NCBI GenBank assembly: GCA_036381895.1
Contig: DASVBY010000081.1
Location: 1 to 64,000 of the forward strand
Origin: JACQFZ01 sp036381895
Lineage (GTDB): Bacteria > Pseudomonadota > Gammaproteobacteria > Acidiferrobacterales > Sulfurifustaceae
Direction of reading: 5' to 3'
DNA length: 64,000 bases
Part shown: positions 63,049-64,000 of the stretch, in pieces
Layout of the letters: each line of letters begins with the position of its first letter
How positions within the stretch are numbered: the stretch's first letter is position 1
Notes under the pieces: generated by a model
Seen by the model: the letters and a program-made list of their open reading frames with translations, nothing else
Databases searched by the model: none
Told to the model about the DNA's origin: nothing
Translations under genes and position numbers: made by a program

Positions 63049-64000
63049 CTACTTCAGCGAAATCGTGGTGTTCACCTGTCCCTGCGCGGCATCGGGCGCG
63101 AACCAGCGGGCCGTGACCGTCTTCGTCTGCGTCCAGAACTCGACCGCCTGCTTGCCGTTCGGGCCGAGATCGCCGAGCTTCGAGGCGCGCGAGCCGGTGA
63201 AGCTGAAGTAGGCGGCCGGCACCGGGATCGGCACGTTGATACCGACCTGGCCGACGTCGATCTCGTTCTGGAACTTACGCGCCGCCCATCCGGACGACGT
63301 GAAGATCGCCGTGCCGTTGCCGTTCGGATTCGCGTTGATGAAAGCGATCGCCTGGTCGAGCGTATCGGTGGAGACCACCGAGAGCACCGGCCCGAAGATC
63401 TCCTGCGTGTAGATGTCCATGTGCGGCTCCACGCCGGCGAAAATCGTCGGGCCGACGAAGTTGCCGTTCGGATAGCCGTCCACCTTGCAGCCGCGGCCGT
63501 CGAGCAGGAGCTGCGCGCCCTGTTTGACGCCCGACTCGATGAGGCCCTCGACGCGCGCCTTCGCCGCCTGCGAGACGAGCGGGCCCAGGTCGGCGGTGCG
63601 ATCGGTGCCCGGGCCGACCTTGAGCTTGCGAGAGCGCTCGACGATCTCGGGCAGCCACCGCTTCGCCTCGCCCACGAGCACGAGCACGGAGTTCGCCATG
63701 CAGCGCTGGCCGGCCGCGCCGAACGCCGAGCCGATGACGTTGTCGATCGCCTGATCCTTGTGCGCGTCGGGCATGATCACGCAGTGATTCTTCGCGCCCA
63801 TCATGCACTGCGCGCGCTTGCCGGCTTCCGCCGCCCACCGGTAGATCTGCGTGCCGACGCGGGTCGAGCCGATGAACGACACGGCCTTGATGTCCGGGTG
63901 CTCGCACAACCGGCGTGCGACGTCCGGGCCGCCGTGCACCACGTTGAGCACGCCGGGAGGCAGGCCCGCCTCGTGCGCGAGCTCGACCAGCATGACGGCC
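63049..64000 (-). CDS. mmsA: Methylmalonate-semialdehyde dehydrogenase (acylating), 3' part
   Basis: CoA-acylating aldehyde dehydrogenase making propionyl-CoA from methylmalonate semialdehyde. Only the C-terminal about 316 codons are seen (full proteins are about 500); the start is beyond the window edge, and the first internal ATG at 63993 is not the true start. The catalytic cysteine is in FGAAGQRCMANSVLV, and EIFGPVLSV, GTAIFTSSGWAARKF and SFTGSRASKLGDLGPNG are family segments. Valine degradation genes mmsA-mmsB run together here. Confidence 0.94.
   Translation of the reverse strand, partial: AVMLVELAHEAGLPPGVLNVVHGGPDVARRLCEHPDIKAVSFIGSTRVGTQIYRWAAEAGKRAQCMMGAKNHCVIMPDAHKDQAIDNVIGSAFGAAGQRCMANSVLVLVGEAKRWLPEIVERSRKLKVGPGTDRTADLGPLVSQAAKARVEGLIESGVKQGAQLLLDGRGCKVDGYPNGNFVGPTIFAGVEPHMDIYTQEIFGPVLSVVSTDTLDQAIAFINANPNGNGTAIFTSSGWAARKFQNEIDVGQVGINVPIPVPAAYFSFTGSRASKLGDLGPNGKQAVEFWTQTKTVTARWFAPDAAQGQVNTTISLK

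Overview
This 64 kb window is a GC-rich (by eye about two thirds G+C), gene-dense stretch of a bacterial chromosome carrying almost only core genes. The gene order is gammaproteobacterial: sdhCDAB-sdhE-ygfX, nadB facing rpoE-rseA-mucB-mucD, lepA-lepB-rnc-era-recO-pdxJ-acpS, thrS-infC-rpmI-rplT-pheST-ihfA, and surE-pcm-nlpD-rpoS. The neighbourhood mucB-mucD and alaC-hom-thrC looks more like Pseudomonas or a deep-branching sulfur/ammonia-oxidiser-type gammaproteobacterium than like enterics. I cannot name the species from sequence alone. No insertion sequence, prophage, CRISPR array or rRNA operon was seen.

Layout: 1-9.4 kb dnaE (5' end outside the window), accA, tilS, pyrG, kdsA, eno; 9.5-16.6 kb ftsB, convergent ygfZ, succinate dehydrogenase with its assembly factor, and nadB on the minus strand; 16.8-20.3 kb sigma-E module; 20.4-27 kb lepA to acpS; 27-28.4 kb two minus-strand Slp-type lipoproteins and tRNA-Asn; 28.5-38.3 kb uvrB, tRNA-Val, the translation-factor/ribosomal protein/PheRS cluster, ihfA, a MerR-like gene and tRNA-Pro; 38.4-41.8 kb surE-pcm-nlpD-rpoS; 41.9-46.1 kb an Mth938-like gene and alaC-hom-thrC; 46.2-54.8 kb a chemosensory operon; 54.9-59.9 kb a dynamin-like GTPase and rpfE-recJ; 59.9-64 kb minus-strand acetoacetyl-CoA synthetase, 3-hydroxyisobutyrate dehydrogenase and methylmalonate-semialdehyde dehydrogenase (5' end outside the window).

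The most distinctive region is the chemosensory operon (STAS, membrane-anchored MCP-like protein, cheY, cheA, cheW, mcp, cheR, cheD, cheB). From cheY onward it has the order of the Pseudomonas aeruginosa Che2 (F7-type) cluster, and its second receptor ends in an xWxxF pentapeptide, the known CheR docking tail. The first MCP-like protein combines a receptor signalling tip with a DxxxQ motif resembling the CheZ phosphatase active site, while the window has no separate cheZ. The STAS protein that opens the operon lacks the usual phospho-acceptor serine/threonine, and a GG-N10-GC sigma-54-like element lies upstream.

Other points: infC appears to start at a non-canonical AUC codon behind a strong ribosome binding site within the end of thrS; KdsA carries the cysteine typical of the metal-dependent class; a very strong terminator or attenuator sits just ahead of pheS without a visible pheM-like leader; and the NlpD homologue has two nearly identical LysM repeats and a degenerate peptidase domain. 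No gap between genes exceeds 300 bases.
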